Assembly (NCBI RefSeq): GCF_051622035.1
Contig: NC_135355.1
Coordinates: 24,097,986 to 24,161,985 of the forward strand
DNA from: Arctopsyche grandis
Lineage: Eukaryota > Arthropoda > Insecta > Trichoptera > Hydropsychidae
DNA: 64,000 nt
Direction of reading: 5' to 3'
A model generated the notes under the pieces. The model was given only the letters and a program-made list of their open reading frames with translations, was not told the origin of the DNA and ran no database searches. Positions 12,118 to 24,988 of this stretch are shown one piece after another; positions within the stretch are counted from its first letter, which is position 1, and the number at the start of each line of letters is the position of its first letter. The position numbers and the translations under genes are program-made.

Positions 12118-13134
12118 TATACTATGAAGCAAAAATACTGAAATATCTTCACTCTTTAAAAAAACCTTTTTCAGTGCGCCGTGAAGCTATTTAAAAATTT
12201 TAATAGATTCGTTAGAAACTACCACTTGTCTTTGAGAGCTGAAACTGAATTAGTCCGTGTATGTACATACATACATACATACATATTATGTATATTTATC
12301 ACAGCATTAAGATCAAAATCAGAATCCCGATGACATGTTCGTGGATAATAACAATCCCCACACACGACAGATATTTGTAGAGTTATAAAGGTTGATGGTG
12401 TAAAAGCAAGGCCATTGCGACGTTTCATACTTAAGCAGACATCAACAAAGAACCCATCATACATTTTTGGGCGGTCATAAAATCACACAAGATACAACAT
12501 CAACGAAAATCAAATGATACGATCCGATAGCGTCCCAAAATTAAGTTATTACGATCACCAATTCAGTATATACGTTGAAAGTTGTTGGCAAATTGAAAAA
12601 TTGATAAAATTGTATCATATCGAAAATTTGCGATAGGAAGTGTTGAAAATTCGAACACAACCGGTCAAAAAACTACGTCTTAAAATCGTATCAAACGATC
12701 GAGAAATTAATGGGATGTACTGTACTCTTTGCCACCCTTCGGTCAGCATAGAGGGTGAGGAAAGTTCCCCCATGGGGAGGAAAATGGGGGCGATAGTAGT
12801 GGTACGCAGACGGATACTCACTCAGTGCCGTTTGGTTGTTCGGAGGGTTCGCTACTCACTTTTTTCACCATTCCACCCCTGACCATCGTCAATCGAGAAG
12901 GCAAGTACTTTTCAAAAACTCGTATTATACTCAAAAACTCGTATTCAAAACCATAGGAAAATAATCTAAAAAAATGAGAAATTGTTTGAAATTTGTACAT
13001 ACGAAAAAAAATGTAATAAATGAATTAATATGTATAATATATTAAATAATATATGTAATAATTCATTTAACAACCAATTTCATATTTTTTATTTTATTTA
13101 TTTATATATAATATATAATTTTATCTAGTTAGCT
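12118..13134. other. No supported gene
   Basis: Unclassified sequence. The GC-richer part 12690-12890 has frames on both strands (for example MVKKVSSEPSEQPNGTE on the minus strand next to a GTGAGTAT donor-like site near 12820), but nothing links them to a transcript. Confidence 0.4.
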
Positions 13135-13400
13135 AATGTTATTAGATACTTCTGTTTTAATTTTAATAATAACTGTCCCTCACAGAGGTGTCTCCTCGCA
13201 CCTCGCAAGAATGCATCCACTGTCTTAGAAGACCTGACGCAGTCAGGGAGGACATTGTACATGAGGACACCCCTGTGAAAGACACCACCAGCTGTCTTAT
13301 TTTTCCTTACTCTACCTACAGCTAAATTGTTCTTATTTATATTATAATAACTGTGGATATCACTATTCCTTATTATACAAACCTTAAAAGACTTATGTTA
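13135..13400 (-). pseudogene. Non-LTR retrotransposon reverse-transcriptase C-terminus
   Basis: An open minus-strand frame of about 85 codons ends at the stop at 13135. It reads NKNNLAVGRVRKNKTAGGVF, then HRGVLMYNVLPDCVRSS and KTVDAFLRGARRHL. The pattern of a short basic stretch followed by G..MYN.LP and F...L...L resembles the C-terminal tail of CR1/jockey-type LINE proteins. Upstream the frame is lost. The family assignment is tentative. Confidence 0.5.
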
Positions 13401-15757
13401 GGTTATAACTTGTGATCTAACTTATAAACAAAATACTAAGTACTAAGATTTAAACTATTTCTAATACTTAGCCATCCCAATTCATCTGACATACTTCTAA
13501 TACTTTTTAGTCTACCGACATTCAAAATACCTCTCAATAAATTTATATAGTAATTTTTGTATTATAAATTAAAATACAAATTTAAAATTCAATTACACCA
13601 TATTTATGTAGTTCTATATTTATGATTTAAAATAGTCTCATGCTGAATACAAAAATGTGTGTATGTTAAGCAAGCAAACAACTAAATAAATACATTTATG
13701 AATAATGAAATCACAAAATTAAATCCAAATATTATAAAAAAAAATCCATTAAATATTTTTGCATGAAGTTACTTTGTTCACGGTTATATGTACATATTTA
13801 AAAACTATTCTCAAAATACCTAAAAACATAAACCATCTATGTATAGTGGAATCGGCTGTTCTCATTATTTTTTTGTAAGAAAATCGAGGCTGTGAAAAAA
13901 TTTCTTTTATTTTGAGTCTACGTTAATCTACTTAATCGACATGAGGGCGTCAAATAGCAACTGCAAATTCAATGTCCTCTTGCCCGTAGATTCGAATACT
14001 TGAAACTCTTTTTCTAACAAGCTGCAACTCGTCCGTGTTTTTAGATTAGTCTCTTTGATACTAAGAGATTGGGGGATTTCATTCAATCGGTAGTATTCAA
14101 TTCAGTAAATGTATTTCTTCCAAAATACATTAGTAATGTAGAAATCTCCAATGAAAGTACTGTATTTTGTTTATCATAATCCCTACAGTAGAAATTATAT
14201 TATTAAGCAATATTTTAGATTTTATAAAGATTTTGAGAGTGTTCAAAAAGAATTCCGTCTATTTTCGCTTAAACCGCTTTCACTACCTGCTCTGCATATG
14301 CAGTTGTAAAATTTATAAATTTCATCTATTACCTGATTTTGAAATTATAGCGGTCGTGATGTATGTATTATACATATAAATTTAATTTTTAACGAAAAAA
14401 TTATGAGAAATCTGCCTAATTCTCCAGAAAGGAAAGATCCAAAATTCAGATTTTTCTCGAGAAGAAACACTACATACATATGTATGTGCCTATATATACA
14501 TACATATATTACATATAAATTCCATCCGATATTTAACACACGCATTTAGATGTAACTTCGTAAAAAGGTGACATATGTATGTACATACGTAAAGTGCACG
14601 TTTGTTCGTGGACCCAATTCGAACTAATGAATTAATGGCAACATATGTATGTATGTACATATGTACGTAGATTAATTTATAATATCATTATTGGCCCAAC
14701 ATGCCTCATGTGTAAATTGCTAAAAAATATGTGAAGTGAAAAATACACCATATGACTGTCATTAATTATTATTCTTTTTTTTTATTTTAATAACAAAAAA
14801 AAAACAAATAAATGTTAACATATTTCAAATACCGAAAAAAGCCGGGTGGAAGCACTACATATAATAGTATTATAATATGTAATTTAAAATGCATCAATGA
14901 CGATGAAAATTCGCTCAGTTTAATCATCAATCTAATGTCATAAATTTATTTGATTTTCCGCTCCTAGGATCAATCGTCATTGGATTTTTTTCTGTCTAGT
15001 GTGATAAAAACTACATATATCAATACTCAAATGCATATATTCAATGGTGTGAATTTACATTTTGCAAACATGGGGGTTCAGGATATAAGGATATATGTAT
15101 GTATATAATATAGGTTCGTAAATATGTATGTGTACGTATTTTCTATAAGAAATTGTGATGAAAAAGTTTATTTTCTCCCATTTGAAAACAGACAATGCAG
15201 TTTCAAAAGTAACAATGACCCGTGCAACAAAATGTTCCAACTCATAATTTGCTGCATTTGCATATATATTATTTTGAGTGAAACTTTGAAGACCGGCGTC
15301 GAAATAAATACATACACATATAAAATTTCCATTTGAGTCGAAAACGTGATCGAAGAGTGTTAAGAATTTTCCCAACCTTTTCATCGGTGAATAGAGGGTT
15401 GATTTAGTCTTCAGCCGATTACAATTATGCATTATGTACGATATATGGAAACGATATTACACAAATGGAGACAATATTCAAAACCACCCCCTCACCCAAC
15501 GTCACTATTTGAATCATACATACATATACATATGTATGCATACTCATTGTATCATATTATACATACGCATACCTATTGTATACGTACTAATTGCACATCC
15601 ACTATTATCATGAAATTAATAAGAAAAATAAAATATACATATTACACCAGCCGGTGCTTTCCGGCAAAGGGGACGTACACAATCGCCCAGCGTTTCTCGG
15701 GAGATTATTTTGCCTTCCGATCTCAGACTCCATATCCTGCTAATGATGTATGATACG
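13401..15757. other. No supported gene
   Basis: AT-rich sequence with many ACATATGTATGTA runs and a terminus-like AAGCCGGGTGGAAGCACTA near 14838, a diverged member of the ACCCGGC family. Open frames at 14167-14379 and 15055-15432 have no recognisable domains and are full of low-complexity IY stretches. Confidence 0.5.
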
Positions 15758-16841
15758 TAGAGACACGTATTTTTGTCAATTTTAGCATTTTCATTTTGCA
15801 TTTTAGCGTTTAGGGCATTAGAAATGGTCAATTTTAGCATCTATTTTTATGAAGACTTTAAATTTAAATAATAAAAAATTTCGATGAATTTCAATAAAAT
15901 TTATATACATATATGTATATGTACACACATATATACAATTTAAAGACAACACAACAATTAAAAAATAATTGAAAAATTCAAAAATGTTTTGGAATTAAAA
16001 TTACAATGAAAAAAACATGAATATAAATATACAAAGACAAAAAATATGAATATAAAAATATAATACCAATTAAAATTTATTAATACTCAAGATGGGGCAT
16101 ATTTCTACAGATTCTTTTTTGAGATTCGTGCGACGATCGGTAAAATATATATTATATTTACTAAAATACCTTTTAGCATCCACACTATTGACGGGACACC
16201 AAATAGATTTTAGAGCTGCACAACCAAACTCTTCATATTTAATATTTGTTGCCATCAATAATAGCAATATATCCGCCGTGGATTCACTTTTTATAGTCTC
16301 TATTAATTGTCTAAAAAGTGCTGATATCCTTCCAAACATTGAGCCTCTGTTAATACATTAAACAATGGCAGGTTTCTAAAAACCAAAACTGTTTCTTTAA
16401 CATTAATATTAGATTTTGTACCTGCCACAGATGGATTGAATAGTTTACTCAATGTTTGGAGGAATAGATTTGTCTCATTTAGTCTTGAGTGCGAGTCTAA
16501 TTTTAAGATGCTTTTTTGAGCAGCCTTTTGGATACACAGCTCCAACTGTCTTCTTTTGTTTACAGTAGTAGACAAAAGCAGTTGCTTGGTTTAGACCGGA
16601 AAAACACCGTCTATGGTAAACTGCAAGCTCTGTTTTATCCCCTCAATTTATTCACATAATAAGTGAGCAAAGGGATAGGAAGACCTTTCTAAATTGTCTA
16701 TTAATTTTATAAATTTTATGCAAATTTCACTTTTGTTTGTTATTTTAGCATCTATTCGCATATTTTACGAATTTAGCATCTATTCCGAATTTTAGCATCA
16801 ATTAAGCATTAATAGCTAAGTGCCCAAAATACGTGTCTCTA
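15758..16841 (-). mobile_element. hAT-like DNA transposon with subterminal TTTAGCAT repeats
   Basis: The ends are inverted repeats, AGAGACACGTATTTT on the left and AAAATACGTGTCTCT on the right. Just inside each end the motif TTTAGCAT(C) is repeated: three times on the left (about 15780-15842) and three times on the right (about 16744-16800), as expected for transposase-binding subterminal repeats. A broken minus-strand transposase lies between (16070-16575). No clear target duplication was found. Confidence 0.75.
16070..16575 (-). pseudogene. hAT-like transposase, broken
   Basis: Two overlapping minus-strand frames (16303-16575, then 16070-16339) give the end of a transposase. The C-terminal part reads VNSVDAKRYFSKYNIYFTDR followed by RTNLKKESVEI. 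This is the hAT dimerisation pattern (S.D.ER.FS.Y....TD.R.NL..E). A frameshift near 16320 separates the halves and the N-terminal catalytic part is missing, so the copy is inactive. Confidence 0.7.
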
Positions 16842-17469
16842 GCCATTACATACAAATTTCGTTGGAGATTTAGTCACCACTAACTGAGGGGTGCGTAGGG
16901 TTTAACTTGCGGGGAAGTGGTGAAAAAAAAAGGAAGGAACGCAAAATCCCTCCGGCTAGCTTTGTTTGTAAGGCAGGTAGAGCGGCTTAGAACGTCAGGG
17001 CCTATCAAGGTTATTCTACATCTATGCCAACAATTCAAAAGAAAATAATCGAATTCGGTTACAAGCTTGTTTCAAATTCATAGAAATACCAATTGTCGGT
17101 CTCAAAACTGAAACTTTTTTCTCAAAGCCGACATAAATACATGAAATCATAAAACCCTCGAATTGAAAAGAATGTGAAACACGTTATTATTAATTCACCC
17201 ATCTTGTGAAAAACGCAATAGTAGATTAAATGATTTCCGGCTACAGGTAGATAGATGCCTTTCGCGGAAGTGAAGTGTAAAGCATTTTATTTGCATTCAA
17301 CAATCGTGATTCAATAATGCAATATTGAATATTTTCTATTGAATAATGCAATATAGAAATCTTCCATATGTATAATATGTATATACATATGTACATATGT
17401 CAACATAAAAATGCATGTACAAAATATAATGCGCTTGCATACAAAATAATAATGCACGCGTTCCTGAAT
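16842..17469. other. No supported gene
   Basis: Unclassified non-coding DNA. A run of TTCAATAATGCAATATTGAA imperfect palindromes lies near 17310-17350. Confidence 0.4.
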
Positions 17470-17600
17470 GCCGTAACATGTGTACACGTATTGTATTTCA
17501 TATCAATATATGTATTTTAAGCCGACTGTGCGATACAATCCTAAAAAACATTCTCATATCGAAAATGTTCCATTAAATCAAATCAATCAATACACCTGAA
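17470..17600 (+). repeat. Fragment of the 11585-12117 element
   Basis: GTACACGTATTGTATTTCAT, GCCGACTGTGCGATACAATC and AATCAATCAATACACCTGAA match 11940-12060 almost base for base. Only the right-hand part of the element is present. Confidence 0.8.
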
Positions 17601-17689
17601 AACATGTATGTATTTACATATGTACATGTTTCCCACGCAAAGGTCGACTTGATCACGTTGGACCAGAGAAACTTAAATTATTTTGTATT

Positions 17690-17932
<243 letters not shown>

Positions 17933-18367
17933 TTATATTGATCTACTTAAAATTGAAGCTGCATAAAATAACTGAAATCAAATTATTCATACACATATGT
18001 ATGTACCAATTAATGTGACAGTGGCCTAAATCATGTATATATGTATATCGCTTACAGATAATTAGACTTTTGCAATATTTAAAAATATTCGTAATAATTC
18101 AAGATTTTTTCATTGGAATTACTGCATACCTAAAATTGAATTATTACTTAATAATATTTTCCAATAATTACCAGGGATGCGGAGTCCGAGTTGGTTTCAA
18201 TGTCGAGAAATCGTGAAAAATTCGAGGGTCTCCGATTTCACGTCGAAATCACATAATAGTGTAATCAGACCTGAGACGCGGTTTTTATATCTTTGTCTTT
18301 TTCTCAAGTTCGAGACTAAAATATGAAATTTTCCAGTACTTTTCACTACTCACATATGTATTTAGTT

Positions 18368-20824
18368 CAACATTGTCGCGTAATAACCCCGCCACTAAAA
18401 AATTTAGAACTAACCGCCATCGAACTAACAATTAACAACACCCATCACATAGTAGCATCCGCTTACAATCCTCCCCAAAAACGATTATTGGCATCCGATC
18501 TTAACAAAATATTTAACATTGGTAGTTCGGTAGTGGTAGCTGGTGACTTTAATGCCAAACATCCGTTATGGAGTTGCGTAAACACTGACCTACAAGGCAC
18601 AACTCTTCATAAATACATTCAACTAACAGATACAATCTTACTTCATCCGGATACATACACACACTATCCCACAAATAACTCACAACCATCCACACTAGAT
18701 CTTGTCCTCGTCAAGAACTGCCCAAAAATATCGACACCAAATGCCCTTCAAACCCTGTCGTCTGATCATCTCCCGATAATCTTCTCAATCGACGGGAAAC
18801 CCGAGGAAATCACCAAGCATAGTTGGGATTACGGGAGAGCTAACTGGCGAGAGTTCAAGTCATACATAAATGACCAAACCATTCTAACTTCAACCACACT
18901 CACAAACAAAACCGAAATCGACAGCTCCATAATACACCTAACGGAATCAATAACTCGATCCAAACACCTTCACATACCTAAGACACAATACATTGAACAC
19001 AAATTAGAGATAACTGACTTTGTTGCAAATCTAATTAAAAGTAAAAATAAACTCCGTAAAATTTGGCAAACATCAAAAAATCCAGCATTGAAAACATTAA
19101 TTAATAAGCTCACATATCAAATTAAAATTAGAATCAAAGAAATCAAAAATGAAGCTTGGTCTAAAAAATTAGAAAAATTGAGCTCAGTTGATGGCTCTCT
19201 ATGGAAATTAGCTAAAGCGATTCGCAGGACAAAAAACTCGATTCCTCCATTAGATGATGCAGGAATCTCAGTGACGCGTGACTGCGACAAAGCAGAACTA
19301 TTATCAAAATCCTTCCAAAAACATCACACACTCACACAACATTACAATCACATACCAACGCATAATAAAGTCAACCGGTCCATAAAAATCATCACAAAAA
19401 CTCCCACTAACAGTACTAAAAATATAAAATTGGTGCATCCGTGTGAAATCCAAAATATAATACGTAATTTAAAAAATAAAAAGGCACCTGGGCGAGATTC
19501 AATAGATAACATCATAATCAAACAACTTCCATTTAAAGCTTTAGTCTCACTATCTAAAATATTCAACGCATGTTTACTCACCGGGTATTTCCCAGAATAC
19601 TGGAAAACAGCCAACGTAATTCCCATACTTAAGCCCGATAAAAGCTCAAAAAACCCGGCCAATTATCGACCCATTAGCTTACTTTGCACGCTTTCAAAAA
19701 TTCTGTAAAAAATAATCTACACACGTTTACTTAAAGTCGTAAATAAGAAATTAATAAATGAACAATTTGGATTTCGCACTGGACATTCCACGACCCAACA
19801 ACTAACAAGACTAACTGAACACGTGACGAAGAACTTTAATATGAAGAGAAGTACCGGAATGGTATGTCTCGACATAGAAAAGGCCTTCGACACGGTTTGG
19901 CACGATGGACTCATTCATAAGCTCCTTATTAACAAAATACCAAACTACCTAATTCTCATCATCAAATCGTACTTAACTCGTAGAAAGCTAGTGGTTAGCG
20001 TAAATAATGAATTATCGTCTCCAAAGATAATCGCAGCTGGCGTTCCGCAGGGGAGCTTGCTTGGCCCACTCTTGTTCTCCATATATATAAATGACATACC
20101 TATTCCAAAAAACTGTCACATAGCCCTATATGCAGATGATACAGCTTGCTTCACAAGTAGCAAAAAACCAGACACTATTCTTAAAAATCTTGAATTTGCA
20201 ATTAAAACAATGACTGAACACTTCACTAAGTGGAAAATTCAAATTAATCAAACCAAAACAGACGCCATATTCTTTAGTGTTAGAAAACATAAGCCAAGTT
20301 CAGATCTGAAAATCCCCTCTGGAGAAAGTCTGAAATGGCAGTCAGTAATAAAATATTTAGGAGTAACGTTTGATAAAAGAATGAGATGGGCACCTCACAT
20401 TGAGGCAGCGAAATGCAAGGCGATGCGGGGTATATCCTCAATATATCCAATATTTAATCGCCATAGTTCTTTATCAACGCTAAATAAAATAAAATTATAT
20501 CGCGCGCTCATATTACCATTATTAACCTATGCTTCACCTGTATGGAATAACGCCTCGAATACTAACCTTTCCAAGCTCCAAGTAATACAAAATAAATCCC
20601 TTAAAATAATTTATAATACACCCATATATACTAACCTGAAAAAACTGCATGCTATATATAATATTCCGTTTGTTACAGACATTACTAACAAACTAACCAG
20701 TAGATTCTATGAAAGAATCGCTAATAACCATACTAACACACTTGTGAAGAGTCTCGGTGATTACAACAAAATGTCTATACCCTTCAGGTATAAACACAGA
20801 TTACCTAAACACAATCTGCTTTAG
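18368..20824 (+). pseudogene. LINE ORF2: endonuclease + reverse transcriptase, one stop
   Basis: The frame codes for the retrotransposon's endonuclease and reverse transcriptase, which nick the target and copy RNA into it. Endonuclease motifs are VVVAGDFNAKH and SSDHLPIIFS. Reverse-transcriptase motifs follow in order: NYRPISLLCTLSKIL, MVCLDIEKAFDTVWHDG, AAGVPQGSLLGPLLFSIYIN and the catalytic ALYADDTACF. The C-terminal part contains ALILPLLTYASPVW. Reading is open from 18368 except for a single in-frame TAA at 19706-19708, between the SKIL and KIIYTRL segments; the frame is unchanged on both sides. The start of the endonuclease and all of ORF1 are missing. The near-intact frame and perfect duplication point to a recent insertion. 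Confidence 0.93.
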
Positions 20825-21089
20825 GTCATCGACTTTAGATAGTCTTTAATTAATATTATGTATTAGATGTATTATGAACATTTATAAGGATTGTAAATAG
20901 GTTTTTGAGCTCTTTTTCCTATTATGCTTTAGATTAACATTAGAATAATATAATACTGTAATTACTAACCAAATTAAATTAAAATTGTAAAATAGAAAAT
21001 GATCAGTAGATCAGTAGCTATTAAAATAGATATAAGATGTATTGTGAACATAATTTCGTAATAATAAAAAGCATTTAAAAATCAAAAAA
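18368..21089 (+). mobile_element. 5'-truncated jockey-like LINE with 14-bp TSD
   Basis: The element is bounded by ATATGTATTTAGTT at 18354-18367 and again at 21090-21103, a perfect 14-bp target-site duplication. It begins inside the endonuclease part of ORF2 (5' truncation), continues through reverse transcriptase to a stop at 20824, and ends with a 265-bp 3' untranslated region finishing GCATTTAAAAATCAAAAAAA. The same 3' end occurs at 41620-42265, and more diverged at 40196-40470. The ATG at 18323 belongs to the flank, not to the element. Confidence 0.93.
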
Positions 21090-21273
21090 ATATGTATTTA
21101 GTTTGAATTATGCTTTTGACAAAAGCACTTCTCACATTAAGGTGATACATGTATGTATATGTACACACATACATAAAATTTTCCATACAGATATGCATAT
21201 TTTTGACGACTTCAAATCCCTGAGTTAATGATATTAAAAAAAGAGTTCTTACATACATACATACATATCAACA

Positions 21274-21690
21274 TCATCTATAGCCGCTCACCATCCACTG
21301 TTGGGTGAAGGCCTCTCCAACACGCTTCCACTCGTTTGTGTTTTGCGCAACTCTCATCCATCTCAACCCAAACATTTTCCTTATTTCGTCTACCCATCTT
21401 CCCTGCGGCCTTTCTTTTACCCTTTTGCATTCACTCGGGTACCATTCTAGTACTTATTTTGTCCACCTTTCGTCCATTCTTCTAGCCACGTTCTTCTAGA
21501 CCCGCCCATTGCCATTTCAATCTCTTCACTCTATTCACTATATCTACTGCTCTTGTCATACTTCTCACCCACGTATTCCTGTCTTTCCTCGTTATACCAA
21601 GCATACAACTTTCCTTACTTCTTGGACTTTATGTAGCAACCTGGCGTTCAATGTCCGAGTTTCACATTATCACTGGCAGCACACATTAAT
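21274..21690 (-). pseudogene. RTE/CR1-type retroposon C-terminal fragment
   Basis: The minus strand reads VDIVNRVKRLKWQWAG in the upstream part and, in a shifted frame, WVDEIRKMFGLRWMRVAQNT then EWKRVGEAFTQQW, ending at a stop at 21274. The pattern RLKW.GH ... GRP..RW.D.I....G..W...A.....W...GEAF.QQW is the standard end of RTE-like reverse-transcriptase proteins. GATGTTGATATGTATGTATG follows it on that strand, a plausible short-repeat tail. Several frameshifts make it inactive. Confidence 0.8.
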
Positions 21691-21779
21691 CGAAAAATTT
21701 TTTCTTCAGGCAAAGTGGCATTTTTGTTTTAAAAACCGCATTCATTCGTCCAGATGCACTCCCTCCTAATTCCAAACGT

Positions 21780-24700
21780 CTTTTTATTTATTATTCTTTA
21801 TTACCGAATATGTCAATTATTTGACCTTAATATAAATAATTATTTACTACTTACTTCATACATTGCATTTTGCAAATAATATTTGCTAAATGCAACTGTC
21901 TCATCTAAAAATGCACATCGATATGAAATAAGTGCATATTTATTTTTCTGAACCATTATAATTTTGGAATAAATATTTCCATTTACAAACAGACATGTTT
22001 ATTAGATATTAGTACCACCGACGTTTGCGTAAATAGGCTTAACGCTCAGTTATTTCAAACAGGTTAAGGCAGGTTCGATCCCAGCGTCAGTATCGCAAGA
22101 AATGAACAATATTCTAACGAAGCGCACTAATTAGCCATAATTCTACGAATCGAATTATGCACTACGGTTACCATTGAATATATGTATGAATGTATGTATT
22201 ATACATATGTATAAGTACATACAGCAACGACATACATATATGTACGTATATTTAATTCCGTAGCTATATACAAATAACTTTTAACTTTATACCTCACAAG
22301 GATTCCTTACCCTTTCAGAATTGATTAAAAACGCAATATTGTACATAATATCGCATATTAAACAGAATTCTGAATATCAACCCATCCACAAAAGCACGTT
22401 TACAGCGCAGCGCACACTGATCGAAACCATTAATCTAACTGTGCAAAAGTCAAAATATTATATATGGATTTTTATAAAAAATAATACATTTATTATTTTA
22501 ATTTACATCTTATAATACTTAAAATATATTAACAATGGTTTATATGTAAATACAGGCTGAGACAAAAATTAGAATTTTCATTTAAACCTTCTTGTAGAAC
22601 TTGTACAGATTCTTCATCAAGAGATGGCTGCAACAATAGGCATTTACATAACTTCAATATTTAATTTTAACATTTAACATCAAGCGCTTTAATATTATAT
22701 GATCAAGCACGAGTGGTCCAAGAGATGGGAAAATAAAAGATTATTTAATAAATCGGTCATTGTTTGCGCCCTAGAAAATTTTTTTTAGCCAAACGTTAAA
22801 CAGCTCTTTCCGAGATAAAGAAACAGCACCTGAAATAATTCAATACTTTACTTAACTGCGATTTTTTTTGAATAATTGTATATGGGTTGTATACTTTAAT
22901 GTATAATTAATATATAAATAAATATGCCAGCTCGGATAAATGCGTATATGAAAAGTTTTGGCCCAAAAAAATACAAAATATCTAAAATTATTGATAAAAA
23001 TGACTTATTAAAAATACTGCTTCTAAATAGTTATGAATATTAAACCAAAGTTATGCAAAAAAATAGTACACACCTGTAGATGAAAACTCCATAGTTTTCA
23101 AACCAAAAATACATTTAAGAACTTTGTTAGCTGCGTTCACTTTAACGTTTAAAACAAGGCTACAGATTTCAGGTGACAAATATTGCCGTCGCAAAAACTA
23201 TTTTTGTGAATGATATGTATTTTATTTGTTGAGCCAACAACAATAATAATGCTTTCTCAGGAACCACTTGCAACAATTATTGGGATTTACATCTACTTCG
23301 TTTTGGACTTTTGCACACGTAGATTATCAATTTCAACCAGTGTGCAGCAGTCGGTAAATATTCGATTTCGAAACTCCACATTGTACGTCCTGTAACTTGT
23401 AGCCGATCAAAGTCCAATATTTACGATTGACATCCGCTTATACCCACCCCCGCAAACGGCACTGTCGAAACTTCAAACATTGATAAAATGTATTGAAAAC
23501 TTACCAGTGTTTCGGAAAATTTGCATCGTTAGTTCCCAAGGAAAAGTTTCGCCACAAAAGTGTCCCGAAAAACTTTCAAAATTTATAAGATCGGTCATTA
23601 CCAAAACGCGACACAGAAATAAAACACAAAAACCCGTAATTTGTGGTGTCCGGTTTTATCACAACAACTTGACCATAATAAAGGCGTTAGTACGTCCGTT
23701 CAACGATTTCGCGTGAACGTAATATGACGCCGAACCTACAAACGTAATTAGAACGACCATTTAATTCGAAGATTTTCTCGGTCTGTTTAATATCATAATC
23801 TCGTTTCGTGGTAGTTTTAATAGAGGGGTTTCTGCTGATTAAGTACGAACGTTGAAAAATCCTCACTTTTGCAAGCGATTGCGTCACTTCACAAATAACA
23901 AGTTTAATAAGGTTTAATTTGCAAACAAGAGCATTATTTATTAAAACATATTTGTGTAGTTTATTATTTTTCATTTAAATTATTTTTTTCGTTTAAATAT
24001 ATAGTGTTTTCCGGGGAATAAAGTTTATTGAAAATCAATCAAAAGCTGTAATCATCAAAACATAAAAATAAAAGACAGAATAGACTTCATAAAGCCTTTA
24101 ACGAGGTATTGAAATATGCAAGATAAATATAGTAATTAAAAATCCCGATGAGATGAAATAATCAATTATCCAATTACGACCGCACCCAGCTTCACTTAAC
24201 GGCTATTTACAAAGATAAGAAAAAATATATGTAATTATAGTAAGAAAAAGCTTTTAAATTGAAACATATAGCGGAAATTAAGAAATTCTTTGGAAGTTTA
24301 CAGTAAATAATGACTGTCAATAAATAATGGCTCGTAGATTTATTAATTTGCACAAAAAGTTCATAGATTTGTGTGTATATTATAGATAAATCTAGTGAAT
24401 TTATATATAGGCTGAATGATTTTAAAATCATACGAGTGGAAGTAGGAAAAGTATTTTTAACAAGAAATCGGTGGACTCTTTCTATTATCCATAGAATTTT
24501 TATGTAATTTCATTTGTGAGACGACTCATATATGTACATACTTATATAAATTTCAATTTTGTATTTCTTTAGTCGACGTTATGCTAATTTATCTTGAGAC
24601 TATTTGAAAATTTTTTTGAATGAAATAAATACAGAATTGAATATAAATCCATTTTTCAATAAAAGCGACATATGTATATTAATAAAATTTTAAGCATCAG

Positions 24701-24988
24701 TGTACGTACCGGTTTTTTTTATTGAAAATTGACTAACTAATTTTGCAGCCATAAATTGAGAGTTCACTTTATATAATGTTTAGTATGTAATATTTTGAAT
24801 TTTCAAAAACCAAATAAGTTTGAGATCAAAGTGTGCTAACGATTTTCTTACCGTAAGGGGCTTCCGTATGAGATGTCAAGATACCCGGGATAGATTGTAA
24901 GAATCCATTATGTGTATGTTAGTTCAATATCAGAGAAGGCGGAAGCATATGTAATGGTTCAATTTTAAAATTAAAATTACCTTTTCAG
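21780..24988. other. No supported gene; possible 5' exon(s) of the cyclase
   Basis: This stretch is AT-rich and has no recognisable protein domain. A weak tRNA-like segment (GGTTCGATCCC near 22074) could be a SINE head. The part 23400-23900 is richer in CpG and unique-looking, so it is a reasonable place for the missing promoter and first exon of the downstream guanylyl cyclase. No ATG-to-donor exon ending in phase 1 could be picked with confidence. Confidence 0.4.

Noticed and set aside
12615..13000. Overlapping frames on both strands with a donor-like GTGAGTAT
   Set aside because: There is no matching acceptor, homology or neighbouring exon to support a transcript.
18323..18367. ATG at 18323 as start of the LINE protein
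   Set aside because: The 14-bp target duplication at 18354-18367 shows that the element begins at 18368; the ATG is in host flanking DNA.
22010..22110. Possible tRNA gene or SINE head (GGTTCGATCCC)
   Set aside because: No cloverleaf could be folded and no A box at the right distance is clear; only a weak SINE-like hint remains.
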